NCBI RefSeq assembly: GCF_030052815.1
Contig: NC_079498.1
Location: 70,418,992 to 70,482,991 of the forward strand
Direction of reading: 5' to 3'
Length of the DNA stretch: 64,000 nt
From: Hevea brasiliensis
Lineage: Eukaryota; Streptophyta; Magnoliopsida; Malpighiales; Euphorbiaceae
Below the pieces are notes generated by a model. It was not told the origin of the DNA. It ran no database searches and saw only the letters and a list, made by a program, of their open reading frames with translations. A program made the translations under genes and the position numbers. Shown here one piece after another: positions 33,244 to 46,071 of the stretch (its first letter is position 1; the number at the start of each line of letters is the position of its first letter).

Positions 33244-36200
33244 TGTAATGCCCCTATACTAAGCAGTCTATACATTCTATTGTTCCGGTAACTAGTGTCT
33301 GTCCGAACAGTCAGGATGTGTAGACCTATATCTGTGTCACCCAGAAAAGCCTTGAATAAAAATTAATAGCAATTATATGAAGATGAAATACAAATAAGGA
33401 AAACAAGGCATAATGGGTTAAATGAGCCGATGTTACAGCGATGGGTGACCGAAACGGAAAATGATTGCGAGGTCAATCACTGTCTTATTTTCGAGTGGGA
33501 CACTATGACACCCCAGGCCTAAGAATTATTGCAAAGCTAAGAGTATTATAAAAACCCCAGAAAAGAATCAAAAATCAATTCAAAAAATTGAATCAGGGTT
33601 CCGGAAGTAATATAATGCTATCGGTAAAACGGATCAGATCGGTAAGGGGCAATTTGGTCAAGTCACCCTTAGAGGTGACTTTTGGCTTAAATGTCCCTTA
33701 AAATGTAAGAAATTAAATTTATGAAAATTAAATTCAACATAAAGAGGTTGGTAAAAAAAAAAAAAAAAAGAAAATTTAAATAAAGCTATATGACATCATA
33801 CATTGCACAAGCATGATGCAATAAATGTTAATTTTTAAAATTTGAAAAGATGGGATAATTGTTTAATTAAAATGACCAATTATAATTAAAAAGGAAAAAT
33901 TTAGTCTTCTTCCCTTAGCTTTTGCCGTCCCTCTCCTCTCTCTCTCTCTCCTCTCTCTAATTTCCTCCATAGCCAAGTTTTTTTTCAAGCTTTCAAAGCT
34001 TGAATCCATCCCATAAACCCTAGTAAAACTTATAGAAAACTTGTAATTGAGCCTTGGTAAGAAGTTTGGCGAAGGAAAAATTCAAGAAGGAAGTGGGAAA
34101 GTGAAGAAGGAAAAGCTACATATAAGGTTAGTTAAAATTCTTTCAAAATTCTCTTTAAATTCATCTTTAGGTATTTAATTGAGTGAGAGTTGCATGGAGC
34201 ACATAAGAAAAACATACACATTTAAAGCCCCATGAATTTCAGCAAGCCTAAGAGTGAATTGAAATTTATGTGAATTGATTGAATTAAAGGTGTGAACAAG
34301 CTTGATTGAGTAAATTGATGTGGATGGTATGTTTGATTTGGCATGAAATAGACAATTGCATAATTAGGGTTCTTGACATTGGGAAATTTGGGAATTTGGT
34401 GAATTCATGCTTTAATTGGTCAATTGGTATGATTTGGAGTGTGATTGAATGATTGAAATTGGAATTGAGTTGTGAGTGTGTAATGTCCAATTCTAAACAT
34501 CCTGACCATGGTCCACTCAAATGACCATAATTCAAATTTTGTTACTCCAATTGGTGTAAGGCCAATTGGAGATGAAAATTAAGACCCAAATCAACAATTT
34601 TCATGCAGAAATCTTGCCCTAAAACAGACCATAAGTTGGTGTAAAATTTGGTTAAATCCGGATTAGGTACCTTGCTTCTGGGCAAAGCTGACCATATAAA
34701 CAGTACATGTTCAAATGGTCATAACTTGGCTTAGAGAGGTCTCAATGACCTGATTTTTATACATTGGGAAGCTATGGCACTGTAGAACAACTTTCATGAA
34801 GAATACAATCCCAAATTCTGACCATAACCAAATCAAATTGCGAACCAAATTTGGGTCACCAAAACTGCCAGAACCCTAAAATTGCCCAGAAATCTGGAAT
34901 TTTGCCAATCCGGCCAGTTATGGTTAAATAGCCATAACTTGAGCTACAAAACTCCAAATGGAGTGATTCAAAAAGGGAATTCAAGCTAAGACAATAAGGA
35001 ACAACTTTGATGAAGGAAAGTTGGCCAAATTTCTACTGTAGAAGGTCCAATGGAATGGTAGAATCAAGTGACCCAAAACTGAAATTTTAGAATTTTACTT
35101 AGGGAGTTTGGAATTTCAATTGGCAATCAATGCCAACATAATTGTAATCCAAAATGTGGTATGTGGGTGCAATTAGAACTAGTATACCCCTTAAGTATGA
35201 AAAAAATCAACATTTTGACTTGAATAGTGAAGTGAATAATCACCATAAATACAACAATTGCAAAGAACCCAAAAGTTATAAATCTTAGTGGATAAATTAA
35301 GTGTACAAAATTTAATTGTTGAATTTATTAGTTAGAAATAAATTGAATAGATATTGAGACACTCTAATTATGTGTTTTAGTGGGAAAGGAGCCCTCTAAG
35401 GAAGGAGGAGGAATTGAACCAAGAGAAGCCTAGATAAGAGGTTTGTGCACAACAACGAACCCTTTTTGATTTTCAAATTTAATTTTGAATTGAATAAGTT
35501 GTGAAATTAATTTGTGGCCTCATTTACATTGAATACTTTATTTGACAAAATTATTTGTTACTAGCCCAAATTTTGGGAAATTATTTTGGATAAAATAAGA
35601 ATGTGAATTGATTGATATTTTTTATGCTTGGAAAATTGTTAATATGATTTGAAATCACAGTTGTCATGATTATATGTTGAATTCCTCACTAGCTTGCCTA
35701 GTGGGAAGAATTGGTTTGTATAACCTCTCTGGCTGAAGTGTTGAGGTGTGTGCCAGTTGAGGATGAATTGAATGAGTACTCATATAATTGTGCTAGCTAG
35801 CCTTGGTATTCCTCATTAGCCTTTGGCTATTGGGATGAATTGGATATTTGGGTCATGATTAAGCTGTGTGACATTTCAAAAGAAATTGTTCCGTGATTTG
35901 ATTTATTTTAGGAATTTTTCTAGCTTTAAAAATAAAGCATGATCTTATATGTGTTGACATCTCAATTGATTTGATTTAGACAATTGTGATTTATTTGATA
36001 TTTAATTTATTATTTTCTTTAAGTTGTGCACCACTGAGTCTTTGGCTCAATGATAGCTTTTTATTATTATCGCAGGTAGTGAAGTAGATAAAGCAGTAGA
36101 GTAGGCTACTTACGACGTAAAGTAATCAGTAATTTGGATTTTTGCCTGGTATATAGATTATACCATTATAAATTTTATTTTAATGTATACGTAACTTTAT

Positions 36201-36697
36201 GTGTGTGCATTAGACTTGAGCAGTTGTATAATAATTTTTGTAATTTATTTTTGATCCATGTTACTATTGTAATATAAACCTCTTATTTTATTTAATGAAA
36301 TGCTCAATTTATTTCGAAATTTTTTTATGCATTGCTTGAAATGATATTGAATTGAGAATGAATTGAGACGGGAATATTGGAGTTGGGATTTAAATTGTAT
36401 ATTGGGAGTGTTTTCACAGGTTTTTAAAGAACTGTTTTCTCAAATTATAGATGGCACTCTACCAAATTTTCGGTAAAAATTGCAGAGATTTTAAATTAAT
36501 TAAAATTTTGATTATGACTTAACTTCAATTAAAGGTTTTTAATACCTGTTCAACATTTCCCACCACTTTAAAAAGGATTGGAAATTGGGTTAAATCCCTA
36601 GTAGTATATTTAATGGATTATCGGTAGGCGAAATTCGATAATTCATTAGATATGTTATGGGATCATGTTATGCGTTATAGAGAGGTAAGGTGTAACA
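33244..36697 (+). mobile_element. Solo gypsy LTR beta
   Basis: 3454 bp, TGTAATGCCCC...GGTGTAACA, the same family and length class as the gypsy IV and VI LTRs but more diverged. Flanks TCTTA (33239-33243) and TATTA (36698-36702) are a plausible 5-bp duplication with one change. No PBS, PPT or coding sequence adjoins, so it is a solo LTR. A pyrimidine tract (CTCTCTCTCT near 33935-33955) sits at the place it occupies in the other family members. No genes inside. Confidence 0.82.
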
Positions 36698-36702
36698 TAT
36701 TA

Positions 36703-37115
36703 TCAATCAGTTGTTATTATGGTGAATTACTTGACTATCATCTGGTTCCTTGTGTGGCATCTACCTTTGAAGATTGGGTTTTTTGTGGCGTTCTAAATTT
36801 ATTAAAGAATTTCTCTCTTCTACTTATCCTTTTTTTTTTATCTTTCTTGTTTTGTTCTTAATTTCAATTCATAAACATCAAAACTACAAAAATATTTTTT
36901 TTTATCCTTTCTTTTTGCATTATTGCAAGTTAAACTAGAAAAATACCAAAAGAGTTTCAATCTGGCAGAATTCCATTCTTGTGTTTTGAGTATTCTTTCT
37001 TGATTCTACTTAGTTCCATACTTATTTAAGTTTATTTTACTTGTCTTCTTTCTCTTAATTTGAATTCCCTATTTGTTCAATTTAGTTGAGTTATTTCTTT
37101 CCTCACTAAGGCACA
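36703..37115. other. Unclassified intergenic sequence
   Basis: T-rich sequence with no motif or convincing frame. Its left part continues 32865-33243. Its right part passes into the Lys-rich segment of the MULE remnant without a clear border. Confidence 0.4.
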
Positions 37116-37757
37116 TCACTCTTCTAAATTAATTTCATCCTCAGTAGCTTTGCCTTTTTCCTTTGTCCCTTTTTCTTTTTTAATTCCCTTTTTGCCTCGT
37201 TTGTATTTCTCAACTCTTTATTAACATCACTACCTTTGTATTTAGAAACTCTTCCTTATCACTTAAACCTTTTAGATTCTCAACATTGCTATCATTTTCT
37301 ATGTTATCTCCCTTTTCTGAACCAATTTGGTATAACCCATCTTCACTACTATCATATCTTAAGTGTAAATCATCATCTTGTTAAGCAAAATTATGTACTG
37401 GAGCCTCTAGTTCTTCCTCAGCAATTACTAGACATGGATCTACATTAAAACCTCATGAATATTGCTCTAGAGTTTCTGTATGTGGCTTAAAAGCTTATTT
37501 CACCCCCATGTAGCTCACAAGCTTTTGTCTCAACCCTTTGTGTCTCAAAGGCTGCTGTCTCACCCCCTTCTGGCAGAATAAATTTTAGGTTAATAATTTC
37601 TGCCTTAGCAACAAAATCTTTAATAGGTGGACCTTAATCTAGCTCAACTTCCTCTCACCAAATTACAAGCAAAAATAGTAGGAATGGGAGGCTCTTTGCT
37701 TCTTTAGAGGTTTCTCCCCTAGTTAACCTAGTTTTGTTTGGCTCCTCCCACATGTGG
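37116..37757 (-). pseudogene. MULE (MuDR-like) transposase remnant, acidic spacer part
   Basis: After removing gypsy IV and one TSD copy, the minus-strand frame from 53501 continues here as ELYVGHMWEEPNKTRLTRGE and on through GPPIKDFVAKAEIINLKF with stops. A shifted frame then reads NVDPCLVIAEEELEAPVHNF and an acidic run (YDSSEDGLYQIGSEKGDNIE), then a Lys-rich segment. An acidic, poorly conserved linker between the N-terminal PMuDR-type domain and the transposase core is usual in plant MuDR proteins. The catalytic core is not in the window. There are several stops and at least two frame changes. Confidence 0.6.
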
Positions 37758-40700
37758 TGTCACACCTTACCCCACTGTAAGGCATAACATGATCCCGTAG
37801 AATACTTAATGAACTACCGAACTTCACCTACCGATAACTCATTAAGTACCCTACAAGGGATTTTAAAATAATTTACTTACATTTTGAAAGTGGTGAGCAT
37901 TTTGGTAGAAATTAAAAACCATTTATTCAAAGTTTAAATACTAGTCAAAATTTTTGTCCATTTAAATTTTGCCGCAAATTTTATAAAAATTTTGACAGAG
38001 TTCCATTTGTAATTGGAGAAAACAGTTCTTCAAATACCTGAAAAAAAAAACACTTCCAAAAATTTTTCACAACTCCTAACCTCCAACAAACCTCAAATCA
38101 ATTCAATTCAAAACACTTCAAAGTAATTCCACAATCCAAATCAAAATTCATTATCTCAAATATTTAATATTTCATTCACAAGGCATAAAGCATGAAATTC
38201 ACATGTACAATATTAAATTTACAGAAGAAAATCCAAAATAATATTATTACAATTTATTTACAACTGCTCAACTACATTGATACATACAACATTTCTATAT
38301 TTACATCAAAATTATCTACAAGGGTATAAAATAATACCCGTACAAAATGATCAGAGTAGTCCTCGATTTAATAGCAGCTTACTCTGCTGCTTTCTCCTTG
38401 CTCTTATCTCATGATAAAGAAAATAAGCTATCGCTGAGTATAAAATACTCAGTGGTGCACAATAAAAATTTAAAATGCAATACATAAATCATTCATTGAT
38501 GAAACACAATTTGAATACTTCTTAATCACATTTCACAAATATCAAAGCTCATAATAACACCATTTAGTCAAATAATTCATTAAACACAGTGTTGCCAAAA
38601 TCATACATAACTTAAGCCATGACACAAAATTTCCGATCAATGCCGTGTTGTACACCACGACAAAGCAATCTCAACCCCATTAATCGAAAATCAATGAGGG
38701 AGGTGGCTAGCTAGCTAATGAGTACTCATCCGATCTCAACCTCAACTGGTAAGCCAGAGAGGGAGGAAAATAAACGATCTCAACCCCATAAATAGATGAG
38801 GAATAATGTGATACTGTCACGCTAAGTGTGAACAGAAAATCAATTCAAAACAATTTATGAGAAATCTGATAAATTTTCAAAGTCACATTTACGATTATAA
38901 AATGGCAACACAATACATAATTAATCAAAGAAGTCAAATTTTTGAGATTAAAATATTTAGACAATTATTATTGTGCACAAACCTGACGTGAGTAGCCTTT
39001 AGTCCTTGACTCAGTCTCTTCGAGTTTCCAAGTCTTTTTCAGCTGAAACACACAATTTCACAGTGTTTCAGTACCATAACTTAGCATAAATCCAAAAATA
39101 AATTTCACTTCATTTTTACCTAGCTTTAATGTACTAATTTCGACGTTCTCGAAGTTTTTGTACTTCGATTTACTATTCACTACACTATTCAAGTCAAATT
39201 GTTGACTTTTTAAGGCTTAATAGGTATGGGAACTCCAACTTCACCCACATACCACATTTTGGTTATTAAATTTGTTGGTTTTGGTCATTTTCTCAAAGCT
39301 TAAATCCTTTTGGCTAAATTGTCAAATTTTTCGTTTTGGTGCTCCAAGTTGCACTGTTCCATTGGTCAATCTACTGTTGGAATTTGGCAAAACTTCCTTC
39401 ATAGAAAATGTTCCTTAATGTCTTAAGTTTATTATCCTTTTTGAATCACCCCAATTGGAGTTTTGTAGCTCAAGTTATGGCCCTTTGAATCAGGGCTGCC
39501 AGATGAAAAATAACCTAGATTTTCTGGGCAAAGTTTGGTGCTGGCAGTTTTAGGTCACCAACTTGGGGTGGCCAAATGGCTTGGTTGCTGGTAGAAATTG
39601 GACTTGTATTCTTCATGAAAGTTTTAGGTCTATATCTCATCTAATCACTGGTAAAATGTCAGGTCAATTTGACCTGCCTAGCTCGAGTTATGACCAAATG
39701 AACAAATACTGTTCATTTGATCAGTTTGTACAGTGGCAGACTGCTCTTACTCAAATTTGGTCAATTTGTTCACTAGGTTTTGGTCACTTTTTGGGCATGG
39801 TTCCTAAATGAAAATTGTGTCATTTTATGTCTATTTTCACCCCCAATTTGTGTCATATCAATTGGACTTATAAAATTTCAGTTTTGGTCCTTCAAAGTTG
39901 ACTTGGTCATGCTGCAACCTCCGAATTTGGCTTCCATTCCAACAATTCAAACACAACTCATTTGGTCATAATTGACCATTTTTCCCTTCACAATAGGTCA
40001 AACACATCATTTACTCATTTCTCCAAATTTTTGCCTCAAAACCCTAGGCCTCCAAACCCTAATCACACTAAATTGTTGCATTTAACTAATTCAAAACATT
40101 TAATCATGATCATTCAACACCAATAAGCTCACATACACCTTTAAATTCACCAAGTTCATGCATACACATCCTCAAACCCTAGTTGACTAAAATTTAGGTT
40201 TGGTCCTTCAACAATTTATTTCATTTCATTTTTCCACAATTTCTAGTGTAATTCAACTACTTAATTATGAATTTAAACATAATATTAAAAACTAACCACT
40301 AACCTCTTTTGTTGAATTTCTCCCTCTTCAAATCTTCTTTCTTTCCTCTTGTTTTTGTTGTCAAGATGCTTGTTAAAGTCCAAGAACAAGATTTACTTAA
40401 AGGAGTTAGGAAGTTTATAAAATAAAATCAAGCTTTTGAAAGCTTGAGATGGGTGTTAATGGTGGAAATGAAATGAGAGAAATGAGAGAGAAATGGGTGA
40501 CGGGAATAGAGAAGTAATTAAATTTTTTTTCTTTTCTTTTATTTATTTTGGTTTATGGAAGACCACAAAAATCTAAATTAATAATTAACTTAATTAATTT
40601 ATTTTATGACATCATGCATGAGGTCATGCATGATGTCATCACCTTTTTACTTTTTCATTTTTCTCTTTTTTTTTTCTATTTTTCTATTAGTTCTTTAATT

Positions 40701-41193
40701 TAATTCTCGATTCTGAAATTTTCTTTTCTCCGATTTTATTTGACAGTTAGGTCAGGAGTCATCTCTCGGGGTCAATTGACCAAATTGCCCCTCGCCAATT
40801 CATCCCGATTTGCAAATAATTCCATATTTCTTCCGGCTCCCTGACCTAATTATTTGACTGGCTTAACAGTACTTTTTCGTGATTTTCTCTTTTCCACTGT
40901 GTTCATAAGGGTCCTAAGGACAGCAGCGTCACATTTTACAGTTAGAAATTTGAGTTTAAAATGATTTCGCAGTCGTTCCCGAGGAGGTCACCCATCGCTG
41001 TGACTCTCGGCTCATTTAACTTCTTATGTTCTGTTTTTCTTATTTATACTTAACTAATTGAACATTACTAATTATTTGTGCTTATGGTTTCTCTAGTTGT
41101 CTTAAGTATGGTTCTAATCCCCTTAATTGTCAGGACCGACACCGGTCACCGGAACAGTGAAATCTACCAGGCTATGCAAACGGGGGTGTTACA
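37758..41193 (-). repeat. Gypsy IV 3' LTR
   Basis: 3436 bp, TGTCACACC...GGGTGTTACA on the plus strand. The ends form a 9-bp near-perfect inverted repeat (TGTAACACC and GGTGTGACA on the element strand). Open frames near 39563 and 39780 recur in the 5' LTR only because the LTRs are copies. Confidence 0.95.
40606..40639. promoter_or_regulatory. 34-bp near-perfect palindrome in gypsy IV 3' LTR
   Basis: The 16-bp arms ATGACATCATGCATGA and TCATGCATGATGTCAT are exact reverse complements around GG. They contain TGACATCA (bZIP-like) and CATGCA (RY-like) motifs. The palindrome lies about 100 bp from the CT-rich tract that the LTRs share. Confidence 0.6.
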
Positions 41194-41207
41194 ATTCTCC
41201 CCCCCTT
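41194..41207 (-). other. Polypurine tract of gypsy IV
   Basis: AAGGGGGGGAGAAT on the minus strand, abutting the 3' LTR, 35 bp past the polyprotein stop at 41242. Confidence 0.9.
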
Positions 41208-41241
41208 AAATTAAATTTCGTCTCGAAATTTTTACCTGGTA

Positions 41242-42789
41242 TCAATCTCTGAACAGCTATGGGTGCTGTCTCCTCATGTCCTCTTCTCGTTCCTAAGTAG
41301 CTTCTTGGCCTGAATGGTGGTTCCACAGCACTTTTACCAATGGTATCTGCTTGTTCCGTAGCTGCTTCACCTCATAAGCCAGAATCTTTATGGGTTCTTC
41401 TTCATATGTGAGGTCTGGATTTACTTCAATTTCTTCTACTGATAGTACATGAGATGGGTCTGATCGATACTTCATCAACATAGACACATGGAAAACGTTA
41501 TGTATCTTCTCCAACTCTGGAGGTAGTGCCAAACGATAAGCCAAAGGACCCACACTTTCCAATACCTCATATGGCCCGATAAAACGAGGACTTAGTTTCC
41601 CCTTTCTGCCGAATCTCATAATCCTCTTCCAAGGAGAAACCTTGAGGAAAACTTTCTCACCCACTGCATACTCAATATCCCTTCTTTTCAAATCAATGTA
41701 GGACTTTTGACTGTCTGATGCAGCTTTAAGTCGATCTTTGATCACCCTTATTTTCTCTTCAGTCTATTGAACAATTTCAGGTCCAATCATTTTTCTTTCA
41801 CCCACGTCATCCCAACACAACGGGGTTCTACATTTTCTGCCATACAAAGCTTCATATGGAGGCATCCCAATGCTTGATTGGTAGCTGTTGTTGTAAGCAA
41901 ACTCAATCAAAGGCAAGTGTGTATCCCAACTACCCTCAAACTCAATCACACAAGCCCGTAGCATGTCCTCCAAGATCTGAATTACCCTCTCGGTCGCCAT
42001 CCGTCTGCGTGGGTGGAATGCGATCAAGTTCAATCTAGTTCCTAGGGCTCTCTGAAGACTATCCCAGAATCTAGAAGTGAACCTAGGATCTCTGTCTGAT
42101 ACGATAGATACTGGCACTCCATGCAGTCTCACAATCTCATCGATGTACAATCTAGCCAATCTGTCCAAACTGTAGTCCATTCAGACTGGCAGAAAATGAG
42201 CAGACTTAGTTAGTCTGTCGATAATGACCCATACTGCATCATGACTCTTCTGTGTCCTCGGAAATCCCATCACAAAATCCATAGTTATTCTTTCCCATTT
42301 CCATTCTGGCACTGACAGTGGATGTAATAACCTAGTTGGTACTTGATGCTCTGCCTTTACTTGCTGACAAGTTAGGCATTTGGATACAAACTCTGCTACG
42401 TCTCTTTTTAAACCCATCCACCAGTAATGCTCCTTTAGCCCTCTATACATTTTTGTACCACCAGGGTGCATAGCAAAAGGAGACTCATGTGCTTCCTTCA
42501 AAATGATCTGCCTCAAATCAACATCATTAGGAACACACATTCTACCCTGGTGTAGCAATAGACCATCATTTCTGATTGAGAACTCTGGTTTCTTGCCCTG
42601 TCGAACTTCTTCCAACAGCTTCTGATACTTTTCATCATTCTGAGCAGCCATTCTGATCTGATCAATTAACACTGGCTGTACATGCCATGCAACTACTGTT
42701 TGCCCCTCATCATTAATCTCTAAGCTGGCATGCAGTGACCTTAACTCTTGCAACAAAGACAAAGGAGTAACCCGTAGACTTGCCATAGT
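41242..42789 (-). pseudogene. Gypsy IV integrase with chromodomain-like tail
   Basis: Within the single frame: an HHCC zinc-binding region (HESPFAMHPGG, then CLTCQQVKAEH), DDE core ([31 protein letters not shown]; catalytic Glu in TERVIQILEDML), GPY/F module (KLSPRFIGPYEVLESVGPLA) and a tail LVKVLWNHHSGQEAT typical of chromovirus C termini. A pair of compensating one-base changes alters the HPQTDGQS stretch to HPRRRMAT (about 41990-42012). In-frame stops are at 42181-42183 (TGA), 41764-41766 (TAG), 41293-41295 (TAG) and 41257-41259 (TAG). The natural stop is at 41242-41244. Confidence 0.92.
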
Positions 42790-44619
42790 CTTGCGACTTA
42801 GGGCGTCAGCCACAACATTAGCTTTTTCTAGCTGATAGTCTATCGGACAATCATAGTCTTTTATCAATTCTAACCATCTCCTCTATCTCAAATTTAACTC
42901 TTTCTGGGTGCCCAAATACTTCAAACTCTTATGATATGTGTAGATGTAACATTTCTCCCCATACAAATAGTGCCTCCAGATCTTAAGAGCAAACACAATG
43001 GCTGCAAGCTCCAAGTCATGTGTCGGATAATTTCTCTCATGCGGTTTTAGTTGGCGTGATGCATAGGCAATGACATTTCGATCTTGCATCAATACACAAC
43101 CTAACCCATTGTGAGAAGCATCAGAATCAGTATATTCTTTACCCGGTGTAGGTAAAGTCAGGACTGGAGCCTCTGTCAAACATCTCTTCAATTCATCAAA
43201 ACTTTGCTGGCATTTGTCCGTCCACTGAAATTTCACATCCTTTCTCAGTAGCTTGGTCAATGGAGATGTCAACATGGAGAATCCCTTCACCAATCGACGG
43301 TAGTATCCAGCTAACCCCAGGAAACTGCGAATCTCTGTGACATTTATGGGTGTCTTCCAATTAAGGACAGCTTCAATCTTACTTGGATCTACCTTGATGC
43401 CCTCTTCTGATACTACATGCCCCAAGAAAGATATCTCCTTCAGCAAAAATTCACACTTTGACAGTTTGGCATATAGATGTTTCTCCCTCAAAGTCTGTAG
43501 TACGATCCGTAGATGTCTATCATGCTCTTCTGCATTCCTCGAATAGACCAATATATCATCAATAAATACCACAACAAACTGGTCGAGGTATGGTCTGAAG
43601 ATAGTGTTCATCAGATCCATAAAAGCAGCCGGAGCATTAGTTAACTCGAATGGCATGACCAAGAACTCATAATGGCCATAGCGGGTTCTGAAGGCAGTTT
43701 TAGGAATACTCTGCTCTTGTACTTTCAGCTGATAATAACCTGATCTCAAGTCAATTTTGGAAAACACAACTGCACCCCTCAACTAATCAAATAGGTCATT
43801 AATGCGAGGCAATGGGTATCTGTTCTTTATTGTCACCTTATTCAACTGCCGATAATCAATGCATAATCGGAGAGTGCTATCCTTCTTCTTTACAAACAAC
43901 ACTGGCGCTCCCTAAGGTGACACACTAGGACGAATGAAGCCCTTATCAAGCAGTTCTTGCAACTGCACTTTCAATTCTTTTAGTTCTGCTGGTGCCATTC
44001 TGTATGGTGTTATGGAGATTGAGTCCACACCAGGCATAACATCAATTTCAAACTGCACCTCTCTTTCTGGAGGTAATCCTGGCAATTCATCAGGAAATAC
44101 ATCCGAAAAGTCACATACAGTAGGAATGTCCTTCAGTGCTGGACTCCCCACTTGGGTGTCTATCACATGTGCCAAGTACGCCTCACACCCTTTTCTAATC
44201 ATCTTCCTGGCCAGTGCAGCTAAAATGATGTTTGAAGGCAATAACTACCTCTCCCCATGTATTACTACATCACCATACTGAGAAAGACCAAAAGTGACTA
44301 TCTTCAATATACAGTCAATCATGGCGTGATGCCTGGCTAACCAATCCATGCCCAAGATAATATCATAATCTCTGAAGGGCATTTCAATTAAATCAGACAA
44401 AAAGGTGTGTCCTTGGATCACTAAAGGACAATCCCTATATAGCCTATTTACCCTGACCTCCTGGCCTAATGGACTAGTTACTAGCACATCATAGTCCATT
44501 GGTACACACTGAATAGCAGTAGAACACATCATCCTAGCACTAACATATAAATGTGTGGAGCCAGGATCAAATAACACATACACATCTTGGTCAAGGATGG
44601 AGAAAATACCAGCTACTAC
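42790..44619 (-). pseudogene. Gypsy IV protease, reverse transcriptase and RNase H
   Basis: Aspartic protease motif FDPGSTHLYVS at about 44573-44541 with the conserved FRDYDIILGMDWLARHHA downstream. The linker [20 protein letters not shown] leads into RT with [26 protein letters not shown] and the catalytic FIDD intact at 43555-43566. RNase H shows [32 protein letters not shown] and VADALSRK. The usual TDHKSL reads TYHKSL, so one conserved Asp is lost. In-frame stops: 44245-44247, 43912-43914, 43783-43785, 42883-42885. All of these are TAG explained by single C:G to T:A changes. Confidence 0.93.
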
Positions 44620-45882
44620 GTCTGATGTTTCAGCTTCCTCCCTCTGATGCATAGTATACACTCTGACTGGTGCGCCACTGGGTGCTGGCTGGTTAACAGT
44701 GCTCTGACTTCCAGAAGTACTACCAGGACCCCTACCTCTGCCTCTACCTCTAGCAGCTGACGGTGACCCTCTAGGTGCAGAGACTTGGGCTGATCCTTTG
44801 GATGTAGCAAAAGATCCAGACCGGCGCGGACTAGTACAATCTTTAGCATAATGTCCTCTCCCTCCACAATTAAAACATGCTCCGGTGGCCTTGAAGCAAA
44901 CCCCACTATGAGTTTTACCACTAGTTTCACACTGCCGGACTGATAGAACTCCTCGAGAAGCTTGTTGGGTCGGCTGACCAGACCGAGGTGGTCTTTGGCC
45001 AGAAAATCTGCCTCTGCCGGATCTACGGGAGCTGGATCTCCCAAACTGTTTCCTCTTACCAGAACCACTTTCAGATGCTTGTCCAGTAGTCTTTTTAGTC
45101 TTATCTTTTTCTTGTGTACCTTTCTTCACTGCCCCTTCAGATTCTATTCTTTCCAGTTCTAGGGCCTGTGAGATCAATTCAGCAAAATTCTGATGTCGAA
45201 AACCCACGACTTGCATTCTCAGATTCGGCCTTAACCCAGAATCAAACATCTTGCATCTATCTCTGGGGGTGGAGACTAAGATTCCAGCATAGTGGCTTAG
45301 CCTTGAGAAGTCTCTCTCATACTCTGCTATGGTTCGGTCCCCTTGTTTCATACTCAGGAATTCTTACAATTTCTTATCTACATATGCATCAGGAACCCAT
45401 TTCTGCCTGAATTCCCTCAGGAAGTCTGCCCATGTCAGCATAAGTGGCTCAACCAGGCTGTGGGGGATGGTCTTCCACCATTCATATGCATCTCCTTGTA
45501 ACAAGGAAACAGAATACTCGAACTTAATCTCTTCCGTATATTGCAATTTTCTGTAAACTCGTTCCATTCTTTCTAACCACTGTTCTGCCTCCAGTGGAGC
45601 CACAGTGCCTTTAAACTCGGTGGCCCCAAATTTCATTAATTTTTCATACTGCCGAGCTGAGGGCTGTGGTTGTGCTACAAGTACTGCCATTTGAGCTTGG
45701 GGTGGCACATTACCCGCCATTTGCTGGAAAAACGCAGCCATCTGCTGTACAAATTGAGCAGGAAACTGCGGTGCTGGAGCAGGAGCAGGAGTGGCTGACC
45801 CACTCACGTTCTGGAGTGCTCGGGCTTCCCCTTGAACCTCAGCCTCAACAGATTGTTCTTTGGGATGATCTCCTCCTTCCAT
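44620..45882 (-). pseudogene. Gypsy IV gag
   Basis: Start MEGGDHPKEQSVEAEVQGEA at 45882. The retrotrans_gag core follows (EQWLERMERVYRKLQY, GDAYEWWKTIPHS, FLREFRQKWVPDAYVDKK, YERDFSRLSHYA), then a basic region and a complete CCHC zinc knuckle, CFNCGGRGHYAKDC, at about 44836-44877. One stop, TAA at 45364-45366, sits four codons before the next open stretch; otherwise gag is open from end to end. Gag runs in frame into protease with no programmed shift visible, as is usual for this clade. Confidence 0.93.
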
Positions 45883-46050
45883 TCCGTTTTCTTAAAATTT
45901 CTACTTCCTGAGATCAAACACAAGGAGGTTGACCTCCGTTAGTGCATATTCATGATGTAAATATGTCATATGTATCAATTAAAGACACTTGAGCAGTTGT
46001 ACTTATCAATAAAATATTCGTACAGATAGTCAAAATTTATTGAAAAACTA

Positions 46051-46063
46051 TGCTCTGATACCA
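46051..46063 (-). other. Primer-binding site of gypsy IV
   Basis: TGGTATCAGAGCA on the minus strand, 8 bp from the 5' LTR edge at 46072. The roughly 170-bp leader between it and gag holds nothing else. Confidence 0.92.
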
Positions 46064-46071
46064 CTAAAACA

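Noticed and set aside
37236..37448. Plus-strand 70-codon frame as a host gene exon
   Set aside because: The minus strand carries the MULE-like frame in this segment, and the plus frame has no supporting motif.
39563..39971. Open frames repeated at 47882-48290
   Set aside because: Duplicates by virtue of being in the two LTRs of gypsy IV; no protein motif.
44616..45068. 150-codon frame overlapping gypsy IV gag in another frame
   Set aside because: Shadow of the real gag frame, which has the zinc knuckle and protease motifs.
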